A stretch of DNA of 6,324 nucleotides from Anaerolineaceae bacterium (GTDB taxonomy: Bacteria; Chloroflexota; Anaerolineae; Anaerolineales; Anaerolineaceae). The position numbers and the translations under genes were made by a program. Where the stretch lies: the NCBI GenBank assembly GCA_017995665.1, contig JAGOIM010000093.1, forward strand, positions 1 through 6,324, in the 5' to 3' direction. Below are positions 1-6,324 of this stretch, piece after piece. Each line of letters opens with the position of its first letter. Position 1 is the stretch's first letter. The notes below the pieces were generated by a model. It was not told the origin of the DNA. It was given only the letters and a program-made list of their open reading frames with translations, and did no database searches.

Positions 1-9
1 AACCAAAAA

Positions 10-2472
10 TTAAAACAAACGCGAATTCGCTTCACCCCAATAATTACTAAAATCTGTAATCGTCGTGAAACCAATCACTTCGTCGCCAATCTTCAAAGCG
101 AAAAATTCCTGACCGTTTGCAGCCCGCTTGCGTGGAACCGCATTGGTAATTTGGAAAACTTTACTGGCGGACTTGCGGAAATGAGCGATGCCTTTGTCGG
201 TCAGTTTGCCGACCAAAACTGCGGCGATCTGGTCATTTTTGCCTAATTTCCAACCGATTACGCCTTGTCCATAGCGCCCTTGAATCGGAAAATCACTGGC
301 GGGAACGCGTTTTGCAAACCCCTGGCTGGTCAGCATGGAAACTTCGTCCTTTTCTGAAATTAACGAAGCTCCGACAATCTGATCGCCCTCTTTTAGTTTA
401 ATTGCATTTACCCCGGCAGCAACCAAACCCATCGAACGTACTTCACTTTCATTAAAACGAATACACATTCCGTTGGCGGTTGTCAATAAGACATCCTGAG
501 TGCCGTCAGATATCAAAACCTGAAAGAGTTCATCATCGGGATTTATTTTCGCCAAAACAAAATCACTGGCAGATACACCGGGTAATTCATCAATTGACGA
601 ACGTTTAATCATCCCCTGACGGCTGACGCTAATCACATAGCGTTCCGGTAAATTCCCTTTTTCAAGTGGCAAGGAGAATATTGATTGCAAAATATCGTTG
701 GCATGCAAGGGGGCAATTTTATGAACCGGAACGGCGCTCTCTTCCCCTCGTTGAACAGGAATCGAAAGCGAGGCAATCGCAGCAGCCCGGCCTTCGGTAG
801 TAACGAGGAAAATCGTTTGATGCGAATTGGTACGAATCATATTCCAAGGCGCTTTTTCACCGCCCAAACGGTTACCCTTGTCGCTTTCTGTCCGAGAAAG
901 CATGCCCTCTTCGCTCGCTTCCACCCAATAATGCTCAAGCGGTATCACGTCAGTTACAGTTAGAAAATCGGAGGCTTTTTCGCCTTCACCAAGTTTGACA
1001 ATTTGGGTCTTGCGACTGTCACCGTATTTCTCTTTAACTTCGCGCAATTCATCGACAACCACCCTCCGCCTTTTCTCCGGAGATGCCAACAAAGCTTTTA
1101 GCTCTTCAATAATTCGGCTGACTTCGTTATACTCATCCTCAATCTTTTGTCGTTCCAGAGAAGCCAAACGGCGCAATGGCATTTCTAAGATTGCATTCGT
1201 CTGAATTTCATCGAGCTTATACTTACTCATCAAAGTTTGGCGTGCATCATCGACCGATTCAGATTTTTTTATAATTCGGATAATCTCATCGATATGTTGA
1301 ATTGCAATTCGCAGAGCTTTTAAAATATGCAAGCGCTCTTCGTTTTTCCGAAGGAGATATTCACTCCTCCGTGTCACGACTTCCAGGCGATGTTCAACGA
1401 AAACTCGTAAGGCTTGTTTGAGCGAAAGCCTGTGAGGGCTGTCGTTAACTAAAGCCAAAATGTTTATACCAAATGTGCTCTGCATTGGCGTACGCTTATA
1501 GAGCGAGTTCAGCAGTTTATCCGTATCGGCATTTTTAGTTAGATCGAAGACTATGCGCATCCCCTGCCTGTCGGACTCATCCCTTAAATCAGTAATGCCC
1601 TCCAGGCTGCCTTCACGAATCAGGGAGGCAATCTTTTCAATCAGTGAAGACTTATTGACCATAAAAGGCAATTCGGTAACAATAATCCGCATTCGCCCGC
1701 GCGACATTTCTTCAAGTCTTGTTCGCGCCCGCATTTTGACCATGCCATGCCCGGAACCATAAATTTGTGAAAGCGGTTCGGAATCATCATCTTGCAAAAT
1801 CAGACCGGCGGTTGGAAAATCAGGACCTTTAATGTAAACCATCAAATCATCAACCGTAATATCATCCAACCTGTCCCAATTTTCCAACATCATCACGCAT
1901 GCATCGATGACCTCAGACAAATTGTGTGGTGGAATATTTGTCGCCATGCCAACCGCAATACCTGATGCGCCATTAACCAACATATTTGGCATCGCCGAAG
2001 GCAAAACATTCGGTTCTTTCAAAGTACCGTCGAAATTGTCAGTAAAGTCTACTGTATCCAGATCCAATTGCTTGAGCAATTCAATTGCAATTGGAGAAAG
2101 CCGCGCTTCGGTATAACGCATTGCCGCCGGAGGGTCTCCGTCGATACTGCCAAAGTTGCCCTGTCCGTCAACTAAAAGATAACGCAGCGAGAAATCCTGA
2201 GCCATGCGCGCCATTGCATCATAAACTGCAGAATCACCATGCGGATGATATTTGCCCAAAACTTCACCGACAATTCTGGCGGATTTTTTATGGGGCGTAT
2301 TTTCGCGAATGCCCATGTCATACATGGCATATAAAATTCGCCTTTGGACGGGTTTTAAGCCATCTCTCGCATCGGGCAAGGCGCGAGAGACAATTACGCT
2401 CATGGCATAATCCAGATAGGATTGCTGCATTTCGGCGTTGATATTAATTTTAGATAAATTCCTGGTTGACAT
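10..2472 (-). CDS. gyrA: DNA gyrase subunit A, complete (820 aa)
   Basis: This is the DNA-cleaving and rejoining subunit of a type IIA topoisomerase; with GyrB it would use ATP to introduce negative supercoils into chromosomal DNA. Seen in the protein: the N-terminal SYLDYAMSVIVSRALPDARD block (residues 18-37), the quinolone-region motif KYHPHGDSAVYD (74-85), and the catalytic tyrosine Y120 preceded by R119 in AAMRYTEARL. Next come the tower region, a long coiled coil with the MPLRRLASLERQKIEDEY gate motif (431-448), and a C-terminal beta-pinwheel of about six blades (about 505-810) with typical blade motifs EVRSMG (677-682) and GQGVIGWKL (735-743). Quinolone positions equivalent to E. coli Ser83 and Asp87 are S81 and D85, the susceptible form. 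The GyrA box in blade 1 is degenerate (534-540, NRLGGEK against QRRGGKG), so a ParC-like topoisomerase IV subunit is the main alternative. The length is near the family norm of 800-880, without the acidic C-terminal tail of E. coli GyrA. The ATG at 2472 aligns with family N-termini and has a ribosome binding site 9 bases upstream. Confidence 0.93.
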   Translation of the reverse strand: MSTRNLSKININAEMQQSYLDYAMSVIVSRALPDARDGLKPVQRRILYAMYDMGIRENTPHKKSARIVGEVLGKYHPHGDSAVYDAMARMAQDFSLRYLLVDGQGNFGSIDGDPPAAMRYTEARLSPIAIELLKQLDLDTVDFTDNFDGTLKEPNVLPSAMPNMLVNGASGIAVGMATNIPPHNLSEVIDACVMMLENWDRLDDITVDDLMVYIKGPDFPTAGLILQDDDSEPLSQIYGSGHGMVKMRARTRLEEMSRGRMRIIVTELPFMVNKSSLIEKIASLIREGSLEGITDLRDESDRQGMRIVFDLTKNADTDKLLNSLYKRTPMQSTFGINILALVNDSPHRLSLKQALRVFVEHRLEVVTRRSEYLLRKNEERLHILKALRIAIQHIDEIIRIIKKSESVDDARQTLMSKYKLDEIQTNAILEMPLRRLASLERQKIEDEYNEVSRIIEELKALLASPEKRRRVVVDELREVKEKYGDSRKTQIVKLGEGEKASDFLTVTDVIPLEHYWVEASEEGMLSRTESDKGNRLGGEKAPWNMIRTNSHQTIFLVTTEGRAAAIASLSIPVQRGEESAVPVHKIAPLHANDILQSIFSLPLEKGNLPERYVISVSRQGMIKRSSIDELPGVSASDFVLAKINPDDELFQVLISDGTQDVLLTTANGMCIRFNESEVRSMGLVAAGVNAIKLKEGDQIVGASLISEKDEVSMLTSQGFAKRVPASDFPIQGRYGQGVIGWKLGKNDQIAAVLVGKLTDKGIAHFRKSASKVFQITNAVPRKRAANGQEFFALKIGDEVIGFTTITDFSNYWGEANSRLF

Positions 2473-2481
2473 AAAATAAAA

Positions 2482-2491
2482 CTCTTCTTCT
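2482..2491 (-). promoter_or_regulatory. Ribosome binding site of gyrA
   Basis: On the minus strand this reads AGAAGAAGAG, a purine run ending 9 bases before the ATG at 2472. It only partly matches the AGGAGG consensus, so it is a modest Shine-Dalgarno site. It supports the chosen start over the internal Met at residue 15, which would cut into the conserved N-terminal block. Confidence 0.6.
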
Positions 2492-2509
2492 AAAATTGGT
2501 CAAGCTTCG

Positions 2510-2523
2510 GTCAGACCCCTGAC
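2510..2523 (-). other. Small hairpin in the gyrA leader
   Basis: On the minus strand GTCAG-GGGT-CTGAC forms a perfect 5-bp stem with a 4-base loop, in the untranslated leader between the putative promoter and the ribosome binding site. If transcription starts near 2526 it would lie almost at the 5' end of the message, where a hairpin can slow decay. A direct repeat of GGTCA on the plus strand (2499-2503 and 2509-2513) overlaps it and could equally be a protein-binding site. The stem is short and could be chance. Confidence 0.3.
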
Positions 2524-2530
2524 AATCCTT

Positions 2531-2540
2531 AAATATAGCA
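2531..2540 (-). promoter_or_regulatory. Putative gyrA promoter (extended -10)
   Basis: The minus strand reads TGCTATATTT. This matches the extended -10 form TGnTATAAT with one mismatch (TATATT at 2532-2537, TG at 2539-2540). No convincing TTGACA-like -35 is seen at 16-18 bases upstream, where the sequence is the loop and stem of the terminator hairpin; extended -10 promoters can work without one. The expected start is near 2526, giving a leader of about 54 bases. Its position between a terminator and a gene start is the best argument for it, and gyrA could instead be transcribed by read-through from rpoC. Confidence 0.45.
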
Positions 2541-2573
2541 CAAACACCCGGAATTTAGGGTTCCGGGTGTTTG
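2541..2573 (-). terminator. Terminator hairpin after rpoC, possibly bidirectional
   Basis: A perfect 13-bp inverted repeat (CAAACACCCGGAA at 2541-2553, its complement at 2561-2573) surrounds a 7-base loop, beginning 21 bases past the rpoC stop codon. In the rpoC direction the stem ends in GTGTTTG and continues TGCTATATTT, which is U-rich but interrupted. On the plus strand the stem is followed by ATTTTTA, a cleaner U tract. The structure therefore may stop transcripts in both directions, and the rpoC-direction strength is uncertain. The central CACCCGGAA half-stem is GC-rich enough to be a typical intrinsic terminator. Confidence 0.75.
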
Positions 2574-2593
2574 ATTTTTAAGGATTATTGGAA

Positions 2594-5500
2594 TTAATCT
2601 TCGTCCTCATCACCGAACAAGTTGTCATCTTCTTCATCATCAAGTCCGAATCCAAGATCATCATCGTCTTCTTCATCAAATTCGATTTCATCATCTTCGA
2701 GTTCGTCCTCATCACCGTCAAGATAATCTTCTTCGTCTTCACCATCCAAATCTTCTTGATCTGAATGTAAAGAAGCCTCAAAATCGTCGAGTCCATCAAG
2801 GTTCGTCTCGTCATAGAGGTGTTCGTCTTCGTCCTCATCAAAGAGTTCGATATCGACATCGGGGAAGATATCAAGCTGCCTTACTTCAATATCAGGCTTG
2901 CCCGGAATCACATCTTCAAAAGATTCATCAAAGCGACCAGGTTTAAAACCAGTTCCGGCAGGAATTAGCTTACCGATAATCACGTTTTCTTTGGTCCCAT
3001 AAAGTGGGTCAACCTTCGATTCAATTGCAGCTCCGGCCAAAACTTTAATCGTGTGCTGGAAGGATGCCGCAGAGAGGAAGGAATCGGTGCTCAAAGAAGC
3101 CTTGGAGACACCCAAAAGGATTTCCACAAATCGTGCCGGGCGCAAACCTTTGGCAACCAGCTCCTCATTTTCCTTGCGGATTTCAAGCCTATCAACCAAA
3201 TCCTGGGGCAGATATTTTGTATCGCCCGGTTTGGTTACCTGAACTTTGGAGAGCATCTTACGGATAATCACTTCAAAGTGTTTATCATTGATGTTCTGAC
3301 CTTGCGTTCGGTAAACTTGTTGAATCTCTTTGAGGATATACAGCTCGGTCGCTTCGCGTCCATTGAAGCGCAAAATATTATGCGGATTCATGGAACCTTC
3401 AGTCAGAGGCTGACCGGCTTCCACCAGCTCCCCATCTTTGATTATCAGACGGGAAGTCGAAGGAATTTCATAATTTTTGCTTTCAGGCAGTTCATAAGAA
3501 ACAATGACCTGATTGCCTTCAAAACGTACCCGACCGCCATTGCTGGCAGTGATCACCGTTTCCCCTTGCAATGCAATGGTTACGCCTTGTTTAATTTCAT
3601 CTTCTTCTTTAACCTGAATTTCAAAACCAGCCGGAATTTCATAGCTGTCTTCGATCATTTGTGTGTCTTCTACCCGAACAGTTCGTTGATCAGGGTTCTT
3701 CTCAGATTGCATAACAGAAACGACACCGTTAATTTCAGCAACCACAGCTTCATCCTTCGGCATTCGTCGTGCTTCGAAGAGCTCTTCAACCCGAGGAAGA
3801 CCGGTCGTAATGTCACCTCCGGCAGCAACACCACCGGTATGGAAAGTTCGCAGGGTCAACTGTGTACCCGGTTCACCAATTGATTGAGCTGCCACAATAC
3901 CGACAGCAGAACCGAGCTTGACCATCTCGCCACGCCCGAGATCTGTGCCATAACAGCGGGCACAAATGCCATGAACCAATTCACAAGTCATTGGTGAACG
4001 GACAAATACACTCTGGATATTAGCTTCACGAATGGCAACGATTAAATCTTTGGTAATCAAATCATTGCGATCGGCAATAATTTCACCGGTTTCAGGATGA
4101 ATCAAACGTGCAGCCAGCAAGCGCCCGATAATTCGTTCGCTGAAAGGTTGCCCGGCGATGTCGTCGGCAGCGTTAATCCAAATGCCGTCTTCGGTACCGC
4201 AATCTTCATTGTTGATGATGATATCCTGACCAACGTCAACCAAACGACGGGTCAAATAACCGGCTTCAGCAGTACGAAGAGCGGTATCTGCCAAACCCTT
4301 TCGAGTACCGTGGGTGGAAATAAAATATTCCAAAGCCGAAAGGCCTTCACGGAAGTTCGATTGAATAGGCATCGGAATAATACGCCCGGAGGGGTCAGCC
4401 ATCAAACCGCGCATACCGGCCATCTGCGAAATCGTAGCAAAACCACCCTTGGTCGCACCGGATTGTGCCATGGTCGAAAGGTTGCCAGCCGGATCTAAAT
4501 GATTCCGAACAGCATTACCAACTGCTGCGGTCGTATTTTGCCAAACCTCGATGATTTTACTGTTTTGTTCGGCTTCAGAAGACAAACCACGTCGATAAGC
4601 GCGTTGAATCTTTTCAACTTCAATTTCAGCTTCGTTGATCAATTCCGCTTTTTCAGGTGGTACCGTGATATCAGAAATCGCAAGGGTTGAACCGGATTGC
4701 GTTGCATAGCGGAAACCGATATCCTTAATTGCATCAGCCAATCGGGTGGTTTCCTCAAGGTCTTCCATGTCATAAACTTCGCTGATCAAATCACGAACAC
4801 CGCCCTTATCGAGGGTCATATTCGTATATAGCAATGATTCTGGCAAAATATCGTTAAAAATCGCCCGTCCAACCGTTGTTTCAACGATTCTAACCTCAGG
4901 CTGAGCCATTCGCTCATTGTTTTCGTTAAACCAGGTTTTTGTGCGCAGTTTGATTCTTGTATGAACCTTAACTTGTTCCAATTGGTAGACCAAAAGCACT
5001 TCATCAATGGAACCAAAAACGCGCATTTCTTCTTTTTGTGGGTAAGGCGGTTCCATCGTCAGATAATAAACGCCCAAAACCATATCCTTACCTGGAGAAA
5101 TTACTGGTTCCCCGCTGGCAGGTTTCAAAAGATTCTTGCTGGCAAGCATCAATTCACGCGCTTCTACAACCGCTTGTTCAGAAAGGGGCACATGCACAGC
5201 CATTTGGTCACCGTCAAAGTCGGCATTGAAAGCCGTGGTTACCAAAGGATGCAGTTGAATTGCACTGCCTTCAACCAAAATAGGTTCAAAAGCTTGAATA
5301 CCAAGCCTGTGAAGTGTTGGCGCGCGGTTCAGCAAAACCGGTCGGTCTTTGATAACTTCTTCAAGAACTTCCCAAACTTCCGGACGGTTGCGTTCGATAT
5401 ATTTTTTGGCGCCTTTAATGTTGCTGGTGTACTTGTGTTTTTCCAAACCGGCAATCACAAAAGGACGGTAAAGCTCTAAAGCCATGACCTTAGGCAAACC

Positions 5501-6324
5501 ACATTGGTAAAGTTTCAAATGCGGACCAACCACAATAACAGAACGGCCGGAATAGTCGACACGTTTACCCAAAAGGTTACGGCGGAAACGCCCTTTCTTA
5601 CCTTTGAGCATGTCAGACAGTGAACGCAATTCGCGCCGACCACGGCGGGAAAGCATTCGCCCTCGTTGAGAATTGTCAATCAGTGAATCGACTGCTTCCT
5701 GGAGCATACGCTTTTCATTGCGAACAATTACATCCGGTGCGCCGAGTTCCAACAGTCGCTTCAAACGATTGTTGCGGTTAATCACACGTCGGTAAAGGTC
5801 ATTCAGATCAGAAGTTGCAAAACGACCGCCATCCAATTGCACCATTGGGCGCAAATCAGGAGGAATAACCGGTAAAACGGTCAAAATCATCCATTCCGGA
5901 CGATTAGTAGAGCGGCGGAAAGCTTCCACAACCTTCAAACGGCTGGTGGCTTTCTTGCGTTTTTGATTGCTTTTGGTCGTACGGGCTTCGTTCCAGAGTT
6001 CTTCCGACAAAGCGTCCATATCCATACGGCGCATGATGTCATAGAAGGCTTCGGCACCCATATCGGCTTTGAAAACATTACCCCATTTATTTTTCAGTTC
6101 GCGATAGCGGTTTTCGCTCATTACAGTAAAAAGCTCTAACTCGGAAAGCTCGTCGCGTTTTACAGCATTTTCACTTTTAGTAACGCCTTTTTCGTCGTCC
6201 AATTCAAGTCGCAGGCTTTCCATGGTCAGTTCGGCTTCCGCTCGAACAGCTTCTTTGCGCATACCAAGTTTTTCGATCTTTTCGCTTCGATCTGCTCGCA
6301 GATCGCGTTCCAATTCTTCCATGT
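2594..6324 (-). CDS. rpoC: RNA polymerase subunit beta-prime, N-terminus outside window
   Basis: This is the catalytic beta-prime subunit, which with alpha2, beta, omega and sigma carries out transcription. About 1242 residues are visible, counted here from an internal Met at 6322; the reading frame runs off the right edge, so the N-terminal zinc ribbon and part of the clamp are missing, perhaps 150-250 residues. Seen in order: a charged coiled-coil-like stretch (1-75), a clamp segment ending RLKVVEAFRRS (128-138), the lid/rudder region EWMILTVLPVIPPDLRPM (143-160), and the active-site loop NADFDGDQM (366-374) with Mg-binding D368, D370 and D372. Then come the bridge helix including MAGMRGLMADPSG (634-646), zinc-site cysteines C708, C780, C787 and C790, and the trigger loop QLTLRTFHTGG (821-831) with H828. 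The E. coli SI3 insert is absent, since GDITTGLPRVEELFEARR (836-853) follows at once. The jaw and C-terminal core reach KENVIIGKLIPAGTGF (1111-1126), followed by an acidic tail. rpoB is expected just upstream, but that is outside the window. No frameshift is visible. Confidence 0.98.
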   Translation of the reverse strand, partial: MEELERDLRADRSEKIEKLGMRKEAVRAEAELTMESLRLELDDEKGVTKSENAVKRDELSELELFTVMSENRYRELKNKWGNVFKADMGAEAFYDIMRRMDMDALSEELWNEARTTKSNQKRKKATSRLKVVEAFRRSTNRPEWMILTVLPVIPPDLRPMVQLDGGRFATSDLNDLYRRVINRNNRLKRLLELGAPDVIVRNEKRMLQEAVDSLIDNSQRGRMLSRRGRRELRSLSDMLKGKKGRFRRNLLGKRVDYSGRSVIVVGPHLKLYQCGLPKVMALELYRPFVIAGLEKHKYTSNIKGAKKYIERNRPEVWEVLEEVIKDRPVLLNRAPTLHRLGIQAFEPILVEGSAIQLHPLVTTAFNADFDGDQMAVHVPLSEQAVVEARELMLASKNLLKPASGEPVISPGKDMVLGVYYLTMEPPYPQKEEMRVFGSIDEVLLVYQLEQVKVHTRIKLRTKTWFNENNERMAQPEVRIVETTVGRAIFNDILPESLLYTNMTLDKGGVRDLISEVYDMEDLEETTRLADAIKDIGFRYATQSGSTLAISDITVPPEKAELINEAEIEVEKIQRAYRRGLSSEAEQNSKIIEVWQNTTAAVGNAVRNHLDPAGNLSTMAQSGATKGGFATISQMAGMRGLMADPSGRIIPMPIQSNFREGLSALEYFISTHGTRKGLADTALRTAEAGYLTRRLVDVGQDIIINNEDCGTEDGIWINAADDIAGQPFSERIIGRLLAARLIHPETGEIIADRNDLITKDLIVAIREANIQSVFVRSPMTCELVHGICARCYGTDLGRGEMVKLGSAVGIVAAQSIGEPGTQLTLRTFHTGGVAAGGDITTGLPRVEELFEARRMPKDEAVVAEINGVVSVMQSEKNPDQRTVRVEDTQMIEDSYEIPAGFEIQVKEEDEIKQGVTIALQGETVITASNGGRVRFEGNQVIVSYELPESKNYEIPSTSRLIIKDGELVEAGQPLTEGSMNPHNILRFNGREATELYILKEIQQVYRTQGQNINDKHFEVIIRKMLSKVQVTKPGDTKYLPQDLVDRLEIRKENEELVAKGLRPARFVEILLGVSKASLSTDSFLSAASFQHTIKVLAGAAIESKVDPLYGTKENVIIGKLIPAGTGFKPGRFDESFEDVIPGKPDIEVRQLDIFPDVDIELFDEDEDEHLYDETNLDGLDDFEASLHSDQEDLDGEDEEDYLDGDEDELEDDEIEFDEEDDDDLGFGLDDEEDDNLFGDEDED
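2597..2872 (-). other. Acidic C-terminal tail of RpoC
   Basis: This region encodes the last 92 residues of the beta-prime subunit (visible residues 1151-1242). I count 53 Asp or Glu, no Lys or Arg and two His, with scattered Leu, Phe and Tyr. It follows the conserved end of the RpoC core, and the last basic residue is R1148. Such a segment is almost certainly disordered. Acidic tails on nucleic-acid enzymes can act as DNA mimics or as docking sites for basic proteins, but nothing here shows which. The DNA is correspondingly low in complexity, rich in GAT, GAA and GAC codons. Confidence 0.9.
2600..2840 (-). repeat. Short direct repeats inside the rpoC acidic tail
   Basis: The plus-strand 16-mer TTCGTCCTCATCACCG occurs identically at 2600-2615 and 2702-2717, and its first 13 bases recur at 2828-2840. 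On the coding strand each copy reads GATGAGGACGAA in the same frame and encodes Asp-Glu-Asp-Glu. The spacings are 102 and 126 bases, both multiples of three. This suggests that the tail grew, or can change length, by in-frame duplication or slippage. Biased composition alone could produce part of the similarity. Confidence 0.7.

Noticed and set aside
1..9. T-rich run after the gyrA stop as a terminator
   Set aside because: Only nine bases are visible and no stem can be seen, so nothing can be supported.
733..756. VQRGEESA (GyrA residues 573-580) as the true GyrA box
   Set aside because: It resembles the box through QRGE but falls in the second blade. NRLGGEK at 534-540 has the expected first-blade position and the GG pair.
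2218..2232. Quinolone-resistance substitution in GyrA
   Set aside because: S81 and D85, equivalent to E. coli Ser83 and Asp87, are the usual susceptible residues.
2085..2441. Plus-strand 118-codon frame opposite the gyrA start
   Set aside because: It is antisense to the highly conserved gyrA N-terminal and catalytic region and has no independent coding evidence.
2473..2504. TTGACC at the HindIII-like site as a -35 box with TTTATT as -10
   Set aside because: The -10 would touch the gyrA start codon and leave no room for a leader, although a good ribosome binding site is present there.
2578..2874. Minus-strand 98-codon frame overlapping the rpoC tail
   Set aside because: It is an out-of-frame reading of the GAT/GAA-rich acidic tail, giving Met, Lys, Thr and Ser runs. 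It is a low-complexity artefact.
3053..3883. Plus-strand open frame of 276 codons, antisense to rpoC
   Set aside because: It lies wholly within the conserved rpoC core on the other strand, shows no recognisable motifs, and its composition follows from rpoC codon use. No credible ribosome binding site or promoter is evident.
4961..5479. Plus-strand open frame of 172 codons, antisense to the rpoC active-site region
   Set aside because: It is the reverse shadow of strongly conserved rpoC sequence, including NADFDGDQM, and has no family resemblance.

Overview
The window holds two core housekeeping genes, both on the minus strand and separated by a 121-base gap. The upstream one (right side, 6324 down to 2594) is most of rpoC, the beta-prime subunit of bacterial RNA polymerase; its N-terminal part lies beyond the window edge. 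The downstream one (2472 down to 10) is a complete type IIA topoisomerase A subunit, best read as DNA gyrase subunit A (gyrA). All other open frames on either strand are shadows of these two genes. I see no mobile element, CRISPR array, RNA gene or unknown protein.

The organism is a bacterium of moderate GC content, roughly mid-40s percent by eye. The RpoC has no E. coli-type SI3 insert in the trigger loop, has a charged coiled-coil-like stretch followed by an ELKNKWGNVFKADMGAEA-like segment before the conserved core, and has an unusual GATKGGFATISQ stretch at the start of the bridge helix. These look most like Chloroflexota, perhaps Anaerolineae. That is inferred from memory of family sequences, not from a search.

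Layout: 2594-6324 is rpoC, ending in a 92-residue tail with no lysine or arginine and 53 acidic residues. 2541-2573 is a strong perfect hairpin, the likely rpoC terminator. Directly at its foot, at 2532-2540, is an extended -10-like sequence that could start gyrA transcription. Then come a short leader with a small hairpin (2510-2523), a purine-rich ribosome binding site (2482-2491) and gyrA.

Functionally, RNA polymerase produces supercoiling during transcription and gyrase removes the positive supercoils ahead of it, so the neighbourhood makes sense, although the two genes appear to be separate transcription units or only partly coupled. The window is ordinary core genome. The points worth a second look are details within it: the RpoC acidic tail and its internal DNA repeats, the degenerate GyrA box, the altered bridge-helix leader, and the back-to-back terminator and promoter.
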